Shown here: positions 39,146 through 47,456 of the stretch, piece after piece | Layout of the letters: every line of letters begins with the position of its first letter | Position numbering within the stretch: position 1 is the stretch's first letter | Source: JACVRW01 sp963764665 | Lineage (GTDB): Bacteria; Actinomycetota; Thermoleophilia; Solirubrobacterales; Thermoleophilaceae | Reading direction: 5' to 3' | Length of the DNA: 64,000 bases | NCBI GenBank assembly: GCA_963764665.1 | Contig: CAVXTL010000025.1 | Location: 62,001 to 126,000, forward strand | Program-made: the position numbers and the translations under genes | Notes under the pieces: generated by a model | Told to the model about the DNA's origin: nothing | The model's database searches: none | What the model saw: the letters and a program-made list of their open reading frames with translations, nothing else

Positions 39146-40168
39146 TCGTCGTACACCTCAGCCACGAAGCGCGACAGCTCCGAAGCGGCCTGGCGCACGG
39201 CGATGATGGCGCCGGGGTAGTCCATCCGGACCGGGCCGATCACCGAAACCGCGCCGAGGTTCCGGCGGGCGAGACCGTAGTTCGCGCCGACGATGCTCAG
39301 CGAGCGCAGCTCGGGTGCCAGGTTCTCCTCGCCGATGCGCAGGAACACGCTCGGCTCGGACAGCGACTGGCGCAGCACTCCGAGCAGCGCGCGGCGGTGC
39401 TCGAGCACCTCGAGGATCGAGGCCAGCTGCGAGAGCTCCTGGAAGCGGTGCTCCGACACGAGCCGCGCGGCGCCGTCCATGAAGAGGGTGTTCTCGGCGG
39501 TGTCCTCGAGCTCCGTGAACGCCGGCGCGAGGGTGGCGAGGAACTCGCGCTCGCGCTGCGACAGCTGCTCGTCGGCGAGCCGCGCCTGGACCAGGCGCGA
39601 GCCCACGTCGAGGCCGCCGAGGCCCTCGTTCAGGTAGCTCGCCGCCCAGTCGATCAGGCCCGACGTCCACCGGCTCGTCGTAGGACACCACCCGCTTGGT
39701 CACGCCGCCGGTGGACGAGATCACCACCACCATCGCCAGCTGGGGCTGCATCAGCAGCACCTCCACGTGGCGGATCGTGGCGGTCTCGATCGGCGGCGCC
39801 GTGACCAGCGCGAGCAGGTTCGTGACCTGCGACAGCTGCTCGGTGGTGGCGCGCATGGCCTCGTCCACCTCGCGGCGCATGAAGGACAGCTCCACGGCCT
39901 TGCGGGGCACCGGCAGGCGGCCCTCCACGAGCACCCTGTCCACGTAGAAGCGATAGCCGCGGTCGGTGGGCACGCGGCCCGCCGAGGTGTGCGGATGCTC
40001 GAGCAGCCCGATCTCCTCCAGGCGAGCCAGCTCGGCGCGCACCGTCGACGGGCCCCACGGGATGTCGTCCTGCTCCGCGATCCACTTCGAGCCCACGGGC
40101 TGGTCGAGCGACACGTGTCCCTCCACCACCTTGCGCAGCAGGAAGCTCTGTCGATCGGAGATCTCCAC
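39142..40168 (-). pseudogene. hrcA: Heat-shock repressor HrcA gene with apparent +1 frameshift
   Basis: HrcA represses chaperone genes through CIRCE. From GTG 40168 the frame gives the winged-helix N-terminus (DRQSFLLRKVVEGHVSLDQP, LARLEEIGLLEHPHTSAGRV) and the start of the GAF-like domain, then leaves the family after SYDEPVDVG near 39662. The next frame continues with LIDWAASYLNEGLGGLDVGS and runs to a normal end RFVAEVYDE at 39142. One extra base in the CCC at 39659-39661 accounts for this; corrected length about 341 residues, which is normal. No CIRCE (TTAGCACTC/GAGTGCTAA) is visible upstream. Sequencing error is likely. Confidence 0.87.
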
Positions 40169-40174
40169 AGCCCT

Positions 40175-40180
40175 ATTGTG
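40175..40180 (-). promoter_or_regulatory. Weak -10-like element before hrcA
   Basis: CACAAT on the minus strand lies 6 nt before the hrcA GTG, in the 26-nt gap after the MaoC gene; it is a weak match. Confidence 0.25.
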
Positions 40181-40194
40181 GCGGGCGACCAGAG

Positions 40195-40566
40195 CTAAGA
40201 CGTTTGAAGCTCGGCCTCGGCGTTGCGGATGATCCGCTTGCCGCCCTGCTCCGCCTCGGTCTCGACCACCACGCGGCCGTCGCGCTCCTCCTTGACGGAG
40301 CCCGTGACCGTGATCTCCTGCTCCGGGAAGCCCATCCCGCGGAACTGGACCGACAGCCGCCGGAGCGCGCGCGGGTCCCCGCCCGCCGCCGCGACGTTGG
40401 CCCGCGCGACCTGGGCCATCATGTAGAGGCCGTGCAGGATGTTCCCGGGCAGGCCCACCTGCTTGGCGAACTCGGGGTCGATGTGGATCGGGTTGAAGTC
40501 CCCGGACGCGCCCGCATAGCGATGCGGGAGGTACTTGTCCGGCGTGACCTTGAGATCGACGTTCAT
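40195..40566 (-). CDS. MaoC-like (R)-hydratase / HadB-type dehydratase subunit
   Basis: A 123-residue single hot-dog protein. The hydratase-2 catalytic motif is intact: GASGDFNPIHIDPEFAKQVG (Asp and His of the catalytic pair), followed by LPGNILHGLYMMAQVAR. It begins with ATG 2 nt after the stop of the HadA-like gene, so the two proteins probably form a heterodimer like HadA-HadB, the 3-hydroxyacyl-ACP dehydratase of FAS-II. There is no sign of mycolate genes nearby. Confidence 0.87.
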   Translation of the reverse strand: MNVDLKVTPDKYLPHRYAGASGDFNPIHIDPEFAKQVGLPGNILHGLYMMAQVARANVAAAGGDPRALRRLSVQFRGMGFPEQEITVTGSVKEERDGRVVVETEAEQGGKRIIRNAEAELQTS

Positions 40567-40568
40567 GC

Positions 40569-41009
40569 TCACACCCCTCGCACGATGTTGGTCCAGGTGC
40601 CGCGCACCACTTCCTGCCCGTCCTGGTTGCGGGACACCGACTCGAACACGTAGAAGCCCATCCCGCCGCGGTCCGCGATCTCCTTGACCGTGGTCTCGGT
40701 AGAGATCGCGTCGCCCGCGCAGACCTGCTCGCCCCAGACGAACTCCTGGGAGCCGTGGACCATCATCGGGAAGTTGATGCCCACCTCGGGGTCGAGCACC
40801 GCCGGACCCACCGAGCCGGCCGAGTAGACCACCGCGAACATGGGCGGCGCGGGCACGTCGCGAAAGCCCGCGGCCTTGGCCTGCTCGCGGTCGAAGTAGA
40901 CGGGGTTGTCCTCGCCGACCGCGAAGGCGTACTCGCGGATCTTCTCCTTGCCCACCTCGTACGTGTACGGGGGGTAGACCTTCCCGACTGCGTCTGCGTT
41001 GAGCGGCAC
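40569..41009 (-). CDS. FAS1-like dehydratase, HadA/HadC (UPF0336) type
   Basis: A 146-residue hot-dog protein with YTYEVGKEKIREYAFAVGED at the N-terminus and YSAGSVGPAVLDPEVGINFP and SQEFVWGEQVCAGDAISTET later, the pattern of the N-terminal MaoC/FAS1-like dehydratase domain. It lacks the DxNPIH catalytic motif and so is the structural, substrate-holding partner of the following MaoC subunit. The GTG start at 41009 lies 8 nt after TAGACT. Confidence 0.85.
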   Translation of the reverse strand: MPLNADAVGKVYPPYTYEVGKEKIREYAFAVGEDNPVYFDREQAKAAGFRDVPAPPMFAVVYSAGSVGPAVLDPEVGINFPMMVHGSQEFVWGEQVCAGDAISTETTVKEIADRGGMGFYVFESVSRNQDGQEVVRGTWTNIVRGV

Positions 41010-41017
41010 GGCGCGGC

Positions 41018-41023
41018 AGTCTA
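41018..41023 (-). promoter_or_regulatory. Putative -10 element of the hadA-maoC unit
   Basis: TAGACT on the minus strand, 8 nt before the GTG at 41009, within TAGACTGCCGC. It predicts a leaderless hadA-maoC-hrcA-dnaJ-prmA transcript. Confidence 0.5.
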
Positions 41024-41049
41024 GTCGTGAGTGGATCCCGAGCCGCAGC

Positions 41050-41070
41050 GCAGCCGGCCGAGCCGGCTGC
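41050..41070. repeat. Intergenic 21-bp palindrome, copy 2
   Basis: Identical to 7325-7345: arms GCAGCCGGC/GCCGGCTGC, CGA in the loop. It lies between the sigma-factor stop and the hadA promoter. Confidence 0.8.
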
Positions 41071-41094
41071 ATGCGGCTGGATGCCGGACCGCGC

Positions 41095-41115
41095 GCAGCC
41101 GGCCGAGCCGGCTGC
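41095..41115. repeat. Intergenic 21-bp palindrome, copy 3
   Basis: Third identical copy, 24 nt from copy 2 and 5 nt past the sigma-factor stop. With copy 1 it shares the extra 3' flank TT[CG]CG. Its position just after a stop suits a transcription terminator or a REP-like element. Confidence 0.8.
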
Positions 41116-41120
41116 TTGCG

Positions 41121-41984
41121 CTAAGCGACGTCGCGGAGCGCCTGCGCCTCGGCGAGCGTGCCGAGCTTGCGGATCGCGCCCTCCTCGATCTGGCGGGTGC
41201 GCTCGCGCGTGAGCTTGAACAGCCGCGCCACCTGATCGAGGGTCCGGGGGGGCTCGCCCGCCAGGCCGTAGCGCAGGGTGATGATCCGGCGCTCTCGGTA
41301 GGGAAGGTTGTCGAGCACGCGGGCCAGGCGCTCGTGCATCAGCGTCTCGGCGGCCGCGTCGAAGGGGGACATCGTGCTCTCGTCCGGGATCAGCTCGCCG
41401 AACTGGGCGGCGTCGGAGTCGTCGCCCACCGGCTTGTCGAGCGATACCAGCGGCTGAGCGGCGCGCAGCAGCACGTCCGCCTCCACCGGGTCCACGCCCG
41501 CCAGCGCGGCGATCTCCTCGACCGTGGGGTCGCGGTCGCCGGCCGCCTCGAGCTTGCGCTGGGCGCCGTCGAGCTTCTTGATCACGTTGTCGATGTGGAT
41601 CGGGATCCGGATCGTGCGGCCCTTGTCCGCAATCGCCCGCGAGATGGCCTGACGGATCCACCAGGTGGCGTAGGTGGAGAATTTGAAGCCCTTGCGGTAG
41701 TCGAACTTCTCGACGGCGCGAACGAGCCCGATCGAGCCTTCCTGGATCAGGTCGAGGAACGGCAGCCCCTGGTTGCGGTAGCGCTTGGCGATCGAGACCA
41801 CGAGGCGCAGGTTGGCGCGCGTCATGTGGTCCTTGGCGTCGAGGTCGCCGCGCTCTATCCGCTTGGCGAGGGAGATCTCCTCGTCGGCGGTCAGCAACGG
41901 CGTGGCCGCGATTCCGTCGAGCAGCTGCTGGAGCGAGTCGACAGTCGGATCGGGGGCGGTTGGGACAGCGGTTTCCGGAGTCAC
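41121..41984 (-). CDS. RNA polymerase sigma factor, RpoD/SigA-like (group 1/2)
   Basis: A 287-residue sigma-70 protein. Region 1.2 (about 18-50), region 2 with NLRLVVSIAKRYRNQGLPFL, GLVRAVEKFDYRKGFKFSTY and WWIRQAISRAIADKGRTIRI, region 3, and region 4.2 TLDQVARLFKLTRERTRQIE. It lacks region 1.1 and the long acidic N-terminus of many actinobacterial housekeeping sigma factors, so it may be either a short primary factor or a SigB-like group 2 factor. GTG at 41984 is chosen because TAGTTT lies 7 nt upstream; a TTG at 41993 would add three residues. Confidence 0.93.
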   Translation of the reverse strand: MTPETAVPTAPDPTVDSLQQLLDGIAATPLLTADEEISLAKRIERGDLDAKDHMTRANLRLVVSIAKRYRNQGLPFLDLIQEGSIGLVRAVEKFDYRKGFKFSTYATWWIRQAISRAIADKGRTIRIPIHIDNVIKKLDGAQRKLEAAGDRDPTVEEIAALAGVDPVEADVLLRAAQPLVSLDKPVGDDSDAAQFGELIPDESTMSPFDAAAETLMHERLARVLDNLPYRERRIITLRYGLAGEPPRTLDQVARLFKLTRERTRQIEEGAIRKLGTLAEAQALRDVA

Positions 41985-41991
41985 GGCCGCC

Positions 41992-41997
41992 AAACTA
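41992..41997 (-). promoter_or_regulatory. Putative -10 element of the sigma factor gene
   Basis: TAGTTT on the minus strand ends 7 nt before the GTG at 41984, predicting a leaderless transcript. Confidence 0.4.
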
Positions 41998-42026
41998 AGG
42001 CGGCGTCCTAAGGGCGAGCTAAATCC

Positions 42027-43841
<1,815 letters not shown>

Positions 43842-43878
43842 CGCGACCCATCGAGAGTAGATAGTGCTGCGGTGCTTC

Positions 43879-43897
43879 GCCTGATCAGCGATCAGGC
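43879..43897. repeat. Palindrome upstream of lepA
   Basis: Arms GCCTGATC and GATCAGGC with an AGC loop; both sides are flanked by GCTTCGC-like direct copies. It lies after the stop of the minus-strand winged-helix gene and before lepA, so it may be a terminator or a protein-binding site. No T-run follows. Confidence 0.6.
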
Positions 43898-43926
43898 TTC
43901 GCTCCTCGCCAGGCCGCGCTGAGAGG

Positions 43927-44991
43927 CTAGACGTCCACAACGTCCACTTTCCGGGCGTCTGGCTCGCAGAACCGGGCCATTCGCTCGGCCTCGGCCCGGA
44001 TCTCGGAGCGGGCCGCGCGGCGCAGCTCGACGTGCGGGGTCACCACCACCCGCGCTCCGCCCGCGCGGCGCTCGAGCTGCCAGCTGGCCGCCACGCGGCC
44101 ATCCACGGTCACGGTCTGGTCCCCGCTGAGGGTCAGCTGGAGCGGCTTGACCTCGGGCGGGATGATCCGCTCGCGGTCCTCGTAGGCGAGCAGGGGCTGA
44201 TCCCAGCGGCCGAGCAGCCGCACCGGAAGCGGCGTGGACTCGGGCGGGAGCGGCTGGTCGGGAAGGTCGAGGAGCTCGGTGCCGCGCTCGTCGAGGTAGG
44301 TCACGAGCGGCAGGCGCGCGAGCCCCTCCTTGAAGTCGCGCTGGGCCACGCCGGCCCAGGCGGAGATGTCGCGCCGTGACGCGGGACCGAATGCCGCCAG
44401 GTAGCGCTCCAGCACCAGCGCGGCGGCGTCCACGGGGTCCGGGAGCGGGCGCGGATCGATCACGAAGCTCGCCCGCCCGCGGTCGCCCCAGGACCCGCCG
44501 GGCGGCAGCTGAACCAGCGGCAGCAGGGTGCGGGCGAAGACGATCGGCGCCCACGGCTCGTCCGCCACGCCGTCGTAGCCGCGTACGCGCTCCCGGATCT
44601 CGGTGTTGGTCCGCGGCTCGCGCAACCAGCGCCCGAGCTCGGTCGCCACACGCTTCTCGTCCAGATCCGCGTGGCGCTTGCGCCAAGCGCGCATCCGCGA
44701 CTGCCGGGTCATCTGGGCGTAGGCCGGGTAGTCCTCGCCGGCCGCGAGGTGCAGCGTCATGCGGTTGATCGTGGTCTTGACCACCCGGCGGGCGGCGATG
44801 GCCGACTCGAGGTCGTCGCGGGTGAAGCCCTCCAGGCGAGACGACAGCGTCACGTAGGGCGCGGGCGGGTGCTGCGCCTGGAGCGGGGTCAGCCGCCGGA
44901 TAGCCTCCGCCGGATCGACGCGCTGCCGCTCGAGCAGCATCTGGCGGGCGGCCAGCGCCACCGTGAGCCGCGCGCGGGACAGCGTCTCCAC
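43927..44991 (-). CDS. Winged-helix DNA-binding domain protein (YcaQ/HTH_42-like)
   Basis: A 354-residue protein of the winged-helix superfamily related to the AlkX/YcaQ interstrand-crosslink glycosylases. N-terminal LARQMLLERQ-like stretch with RRLTPLQAQHPPAPYVTLSS, a central PASRRDISAWAGVAQRDFKE, and the C-terminal VTVDGRVAASWQLERRAGGA characteristic of the family. YcaQ-type glycosylases use a QxQ or QxD motif; QAQ near residue 40 fits. DNA-repair function is inference. GTG 44991, just past the ferritin-like stop, is preferred over an upstream GTG inside that gene. Confidence 0.75.
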   Translation of the reverse strand: METLSRARLTVALAARQMLLERQRVDPAEAIRRLTPLQAQHPPAPYVTLSSRLEGFTRDDLESAIAARRVVKTTINRMTLHLAAGEDYPAYAQMTRQSRMRAWRKRHADLDEKRVATELGRWLREPRTNTEIRERVRGYDGVADEPWAPIVFARTLLPLVQLPPGGSWGDRGRASFVIDPRPLPDPVDAAALVLERYLAAFGPASRRDISAWAGVAQRDFKEGLARLPLVTYLDERGTELLDLPDQPLPPESTPLPVRLLGRWDQPLLAYEDRERIIPPEVKPLQLTLSGDQTVTVDGRVAASWQLERRAGGARVVVTPHVELRRAARSEIRAEAERMARFCEPDARKVDVVDV

Positions 44992-45010
44992 GCCGGCGGA
45001 CCCCCGCGCC

Positions 45011-45451
45011 CTACGGCCGCCTGCGCGCACGCAGGAGGTAGTCCACCTGCTCCTGCTTGCGCATGATGATGTGCTCGAGCCGGTGCTCCACGGCCTCGGA
45101 GGCCGCCTCGCGGCCCGTGGGCTCGATGGCAGCCTGGAGCGCCTCGAGCGTCTCGCCCTCGCAGTCCACCAGCTGGTCGAGAGCGTGCGCGGGGTCGGCC
45201 TGGAAGCTGAAGTCGGCGACCTCGGTGGTGGGCTGGCCCCCGAGCGCCGTGATCTTCTCCGCGAGGCGGGTGGCGTCTTCGAGCTCCGACAGCGCGTGCT
45301 GTCGCATCTTCTCGGCGTGCGACTGGTACTCGAGCCCGATCACGCTCCCGGCGGTGACCGAGTACATGAGCACCGAGCGGTGCTGGAGCCGAAGCGCGGT
45401 GTTGAGGCACTCGATCTGCGCCTCCACGTCCATTGTCTCTTCTGGTGACAT
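45011..45451 (-). CDS. Ferritin-like domain protein
   Basis: A 146-residue four-helix protein: IECLNTALRLQHRSVLMYSV, then EYQSHAEKMRQHALSELEDA with the ExxH iron-ligand pattern, and HRLEHIIMRKQEQVDYLL. This resembles bacterioferritin or Dps-related ferritin-like proteins; iron storage or DNA protection is possible, not proven. ATG 45451 is used; ATG 45433 has an AGAAGAG ribosome-binding-like sequence and is a good alternative. It follows murJ by 10 nt. Confidence 0.75.
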   Translation of the reverse strand: MSPEETMDVEAQIECLNTALRLQHRSVLMYSVTAGSVIGLEYQSHAEKMRQHALSELEDATRLAEKITALGGQPTTEVADFSFQADPAHALDQLVDCEGETLEALQAAIEPTGREAASEAVEHRLEHIIMRKQEQVDYLLRARRRP

Positions 45452-45461
45452 GGACCCGCTT

Positions 45462-47063
45462 CTACCCACCGGAGCGGCCGCGGCTAACCAGAAGCCGCCG
45501 GATCTGCCGCGCCTCGGGCACCCTGAGCGCCCATACCGCCGCCGCGTAGACGGCCAGGCCGGCGGCGATCCCGCCCAGAACTGAGACCGCCTGGGCCGGG
45601 AACGACTGGCCGAGCAGCGAGTCGAGCCCGTCCCAGACGCCGTACGCGGCGCCGGCCAGGGGAACTGCGGCCAGGAGCATGAGGAACGCGGCTCCGAGGG
45701 TGCGCCTTCCCTCCACCCCGCCGAGGTCCGGGCGGAGCATGAGGCCCTGGAGCACGCACATCACCACGGTCCCGGCCACCGTGCCCAGCACGATGCCTCC
45801 GATCCCGAACGGGCCGTACAGCGCCGCTGCGAGGGCCGCGTTCACCGCGAGGTTCACGCCGGCCACCGCGGTCGTGGCCCACGGCCGCTGGAGGCTGAAG
45901 AAGGTGCGCGAGAAGAGCAGGCTCACACCCTGGAAGGGCAGCGAGATCGACCACCAGACCATCGCCTCCGCCACCAGGTCGGTGGCCTCGCCGCCGAACG
46001 CGCCGCGCTGGTAGACGAGCCGCGTGATCGGCTCGGCGAGCACCGCCATCAGCACCGCGCTTGGGATCAGCAGCAGGCAGATCTGGCGCACGCCGTTGGC
46101 CATCGTGCGGCGCAGGTCGTCGCGGGCGCCGCGGGCGGCGAAGCGGGCGAGCGTCGGGAAGAGCACGGTGGCGATCGAGATCGAGAAGAGCCCCTGCGGC
46201 AGCTGGTAGATCCGGAACGCCTTGTCGATCGCGGCGGGCGCCGAGTCGGACACGAGGGTGCCGAACAGCGAGTTGATCAGCAGGCTCAGGTTGATCAGCC
46301 CGAGCGCGAGCGTGACGGGGAGCATCAGCTTGAGCACGCGCCTGACGCGCTCGTCGCGCCAGTCGATCCGGAACGTGAGGCTCCCGCCACGGCCTCGAAG
46401 CCACGGCAACGGCAGGAGGAACTGCACCACCGTTCCGACCAGGATGCCGATCGCGTAGGCGTAGATCTCGTCGTCCTCCGGCAGCATCGGCACCAGGCCG
46501 ACCAGCGCGGCGATGATCACGGCGTTCCAGGCCACCGGCGCGAGCGCGGGCACGCTGAAGTGGTCGAACGAGTTGAGCATGCCGACCACCAGGCCCGAAA
46601 GGGCGAGCAGCACCACGATCGGGAACATCAGCCGCGCCAGGTTCACGGTCAGGTCCTGCAGCGCAGGGTTGTCGTCGAAGCCCGGCGCGAGCACCGTCAT
46701 CAGCGGCTCGGCGAAGATCACGAACAGCGCGGTCACCGCGCTGAGGACCAGCAGGATCAGGAAGAACAGGCTCGAGGCGACCCGGAAGGCCTCCTTGCGC
46801 TCGCCGCGCTCGAGGAGCTCGGTGAAGACCGGTACGAAGGCTCCCTGGAGCGCCGAGTCGGCCACGAGCGCGCGAATGAGGTTCGGCACCTGGAACGCGA
46901 TCGTGAACGCCGACATGGCGCCGCTGACCCCGAAGTACCTCGCGGCCACGACCTCGCGCACGAGCCCGAGCACGCGCGACAATCCGGTTGCGAAGGAGAA
47001 GAAGGCGGTGCTGCGCCCCAGCCGGCGGGCATCTGCGCGCGGCTCCGGCGCGTCGGGCTTCAT
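45462..47063 (-). CDS. murJ: Lipid II flippase MurJ
   Basis: A 533-residue polytopic protein of the MOP superfamily that flips the peptidoglycan precursor lipid II. About 14 helices. The family stretch STAFFSFATGLSRVLGLVRE at the N-terminus, FTIAFQVPNLIRALVADSAL and GAFVPVFTELLERGERKEAF are well conserved. A possible -10 (TAGTGT) lies 12 nt upstream of the ATG and overlaps a -10-like sequence for rpsT on the opposite strand. Confidence 0.95.
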   Translation of the reverse strand: MKPDAPEPRADARRLGRSTAFFSFATGLSRVLGLVREVVAARYFGVSGAMSAFTIAFQVPNLIRALVADSALQGAFVPVFTELLERGERKEAFRVASSLFFLILLVLSAVTALFVIFAEPLMTVLAPGFDDNPALQDLTVNLARLMFPIVVLLALSGLVVGMLNSFDHFSVPALAPVAWNAVIIAALVGLVPMLPEDDEIYAYAIGILVGTVVQFLLPLPWLRGRGGSLTFRIDWRDERVRRVLKLMLPVTLALGLINLSLLINSLFGTLVSDSAPAAIDKAFRIYQLPQGLFSISIATVLFPTLARFAARGARDDLRRTMANGVRQICLLLIPSAVLMAVLAEPITRLVYQRGAFGGEATDLVAEAMVWWSISLPFQGVSLLFSRTFFSLQRPWATTAVAGVNLAVNAALAAALYGPFGIGGIVLGTVAGTVVMCVLQGLMLRPDLGGVEGRRTLGAAFLMLLAAVPLAGAAYGVWDGLDSLLGQSFPAQAVSVLGGIAAGLAVYAAAVWALRVPEARQIRRLLVSRGRSGG

Positions 47064-47068
47064 GGGAC

Positions 47069-47088
47069 GGGCGCTACACTAGGCGCCC
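47069..47088. promoter_or_regulatory. Inverted repeat with overlapping divergent -10 elements (murJ/rpsT)
   Basis: GGGCGC (47069-47074) and GCGCCC (47083-47088) flank TACACTAG. TACACT (47075-47080) is a -10 candidate for rpsT, and TAGTGT on the minus strand (47076-47081) for murJ. One protein bound to the repeat, or the polymerase itself, could make the two promoters mutually exclusive. Confidence 0.5.
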
Positions 47089-47125
47089 GCCGCGCCGCTC
47101 TGCCGGTCGCGGCTTCAGTTCTTCC

Positions 47126-47392
47126 ATGGCCAACATCGCATCACAAGAAAAGCGGATTCATCGGGCGGAGCGCGAGCGGATCGAGAACCGTCGCCGCACC
47201 TCGCAGGTGAAGACCTGGCTTCGCAGGGTCGAGTCCGCCGTCGAGGACGGCGACGCCGCCCGGGCCGACGAGGAGCTGCGCGAGCTCGTCTCGCGCGTGG
47301 ACCGCGCGGTCAAGTCCGGAGCCATGCACCGCAACGCAGGCGCCCGCCGCAAGGCACGCGCCGCGCGCATTCGCGCCCGAATCTCCGGCTAA
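47126..47392 (+). CDS. rpsT: 30S ribosomal protein S20
   Basis: An 88-residue basic helical protein that binds 16S rRNA. It starts MANIASQEKRIHRAERERIE with the family's NxxSAxKRIR pattern and ends AGARRKARAARIRARISG. ATG 47126 is chosen by family length; the upstream open frame is noncoding. It is divergent from murJ with a leader of about 40 nt and no obvious Shine-Dalgarno sequence. Confidence 0.95.
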   Translation: MANIASQEKRIHRAERERIENRRRTSQVKTWLRRVESAVEDGDAARADEELRELVSRVDRAVKSGAMHRNAGARRKARAARIRARISG

Positions 47393-47420
47393 CACCGGCC
47401 CCAGGCCACAGAACCGACCC

Positions 47421-47440
47421 ACCGCCGCCCGCGGGGCGGT
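47421..47440 (+). terminator. Candidate rpsT terminator
   Basis: ACCGCC (47421-47426) can pair with GGCGGT (47435-47440), extended by CCC/GGG around GCG, 28 nt after the rpsT stop. It is followed by TAGGGTCTTC, not a T-run, and overlaps the promoter region of the next gene. Confidence 0.4.
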
Positions 47441-47446
47441 TAGGGT
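47441..47446 (+). promoter_or_regulatory. Putative -10 element of the phosphoesterase gene
   Basis: TAGGGT, 10 nt before the ATG at 47457. Confidence 0.4.
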
Positions 47447-47456
47447 CTTCACGCCG

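Noticed and set aside
40169..40205. TTAGCTCTG on the minus strand upstream of hrcA, like half of a CIRCE element
   Set aside because: The second half GAGTGCTAA is missing and the sequence is the end of the MaoC gene.
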